DNA from: an uncultured Alistipes sp.
Lineage (GTDB): Bacteria; Bacteroidota; Bacteroidia; Bacteroidales; Rikenellaceae
Direction: 5' to 3'
Assembly: GCA_958449275.1 (NCBI GenBank)
Contig: CAUDHE010000040.1
Coordinates: 1 to 22,454 of the forward strand
Length of the DNA stretch: 22,454 bases
Under the pieces are notes generated by a model that did not search any database, was not told where the DNA came from, and saw nothing but the letters and a program-made list of their open reading frames with translations. This document shows, piece by piece, positions 22,352-22,454 of this stretch (positions are counted from its first letter, which is position 1; every line of letters starts with the position of its first letter). A program made the position numbers and the translations under genes.

Positions 22352-22416
22352 GCCGCGGTGCGGCGTTATCTTCGGCGGCTCGCACCTTCGGTGCGCCCCC
22401 CGCAGCCGCCGAAGAT
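22352..22416 (-). repeat. Group 3 intergenic palindromic element, copy 2
   Basis: The variable hairpin GCCGC-ggt-GCGGC (22352-22364) is followed by perfect 12-bp arms ATCTTCGGCGGC (22368-22379) and GCCGCCGAAGAT (22405-22416). The arms enclose CGCACC-ttc-GGTGCG (22381-22395) and a ccccccgca spacer. Layout and arms match 6211-6274; a C-G pair in the outer stem there is T-A here, and the inner stem has also changed on both sides. It lies upstream of the TPR gene and is oriented with that gene's transcription. Confidence 0.87.
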
Positions 22417-22454
22417 AAATGTCATACACGTCCCCGTCTGCGAACAGCAGGCCG
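22417..22454. other. Unassigned window edge
   Basis: No gene can be supported in these 38 bases. CCGTCTGCGAACAG (22434-22447) matches the reverse complement of the group 1 left-arm region (9168-9181) at 13 of 14 positions, so another element may begin here and continue past the window. Confidence 0.3.

Noticed and set aside
22417..22454. C-terminal end of an upstream gene on the minus strand
   Set aside because: Several frames are open over so short a stretch and none gives a recognisable ending, so no gene is claimed.
1..22454. Horizontal transfer or mobile island
   Set aside because: Base composition and codon use look even across the genes, all of which are core or lineage-typical; no integrase, transposase, tRNA or attachment site is visible.

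Overview
The window is a stretch of chromosome from a GC-rich member of the Bacteroidales, most likely an Alistipes-like Rikenellaceae (the genus is inference). Support comes from the Bacteroidota promoter form TTTG-N20-TAnnTTTG upstream of guaB, AT-rich start-codon leaders without clear Shine-Dalgarno motifs, lineage-specific proteins (the FtsL-like family, MraY with a long extracytoplasmic insertion, a GlsB/GlsA glycine-lipid pair, a GH125 lipoprotein) and high GC with strong third-position bias. No RNA gene, CRISPR array, insertion sequence or phage gene was seen.

Layout. 1-107 is the tail of a secreted-type protein on the plus strand, closed by a bidirectional terminator. 167-3208 (minus) is the guaB-guaA operon for GMP synthesis, with its own promoter. 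3278-5022 (minus) is glsA-glsB, two overlapping acyltransferase genes predicted to make glycine lipids. 5294-15811 (plus) is a division and cell wall (dcw) cluster: rsmH, ftsL-like, ftsI (PBP with PASTA), murE, mraY, murD, ftsW, then an S4-domain hslR-type gene. 15817-17347 (minus) holds a SAM-dependent methyltransferase and a DUF486 membrane protein. 17443-18924 (minus) is a GH125 alpha-mannosidase lipoprotein. 19075-22268 (minus) is a TPR protein followed by an EnvC-like coiled-coil/LytM protein, a probable two-gene operon of the cell envelope.

How the genes work together. MurE, MurD and MraY build the DAP-type peptidoglycan precursor and lipid I. FtsW with the class B PBP polymerises and cross-links it at the septum, with the FtsL-like protein as scaffold. 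The EnvC-like protein has lost recognisable LytM zinc ligands and looks like an amidase activator for daughter-cell separation. The cluster lacks mraZ in front of rsmH and does not continue into murG-murC-ftsQ-ftsA-ftsZ after ftsW.

Main unlabelled signal. Five of the six junctions between consecutive genes from rsmH to ftsW, the ftsW-hslR junction, and the upstream regions of glsA/rsmH and of the TPR gene carry GC-rich palindromic elements of about 60-140 bp. They fall into three related sequence groups, occur in both orientations, and in groups 1 and 3 keep their stems by compensatory base changes. They lie between a stop codon and the next gene's AT-rich translation leader. This looks like a family of dispersed extragenic palindromes (REP/BIME-like, or structured RNA punctuation) concentrated in an essential operon. 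A separate perfect 17-bp palindrome lies inside the methyltransferase coding sequence.
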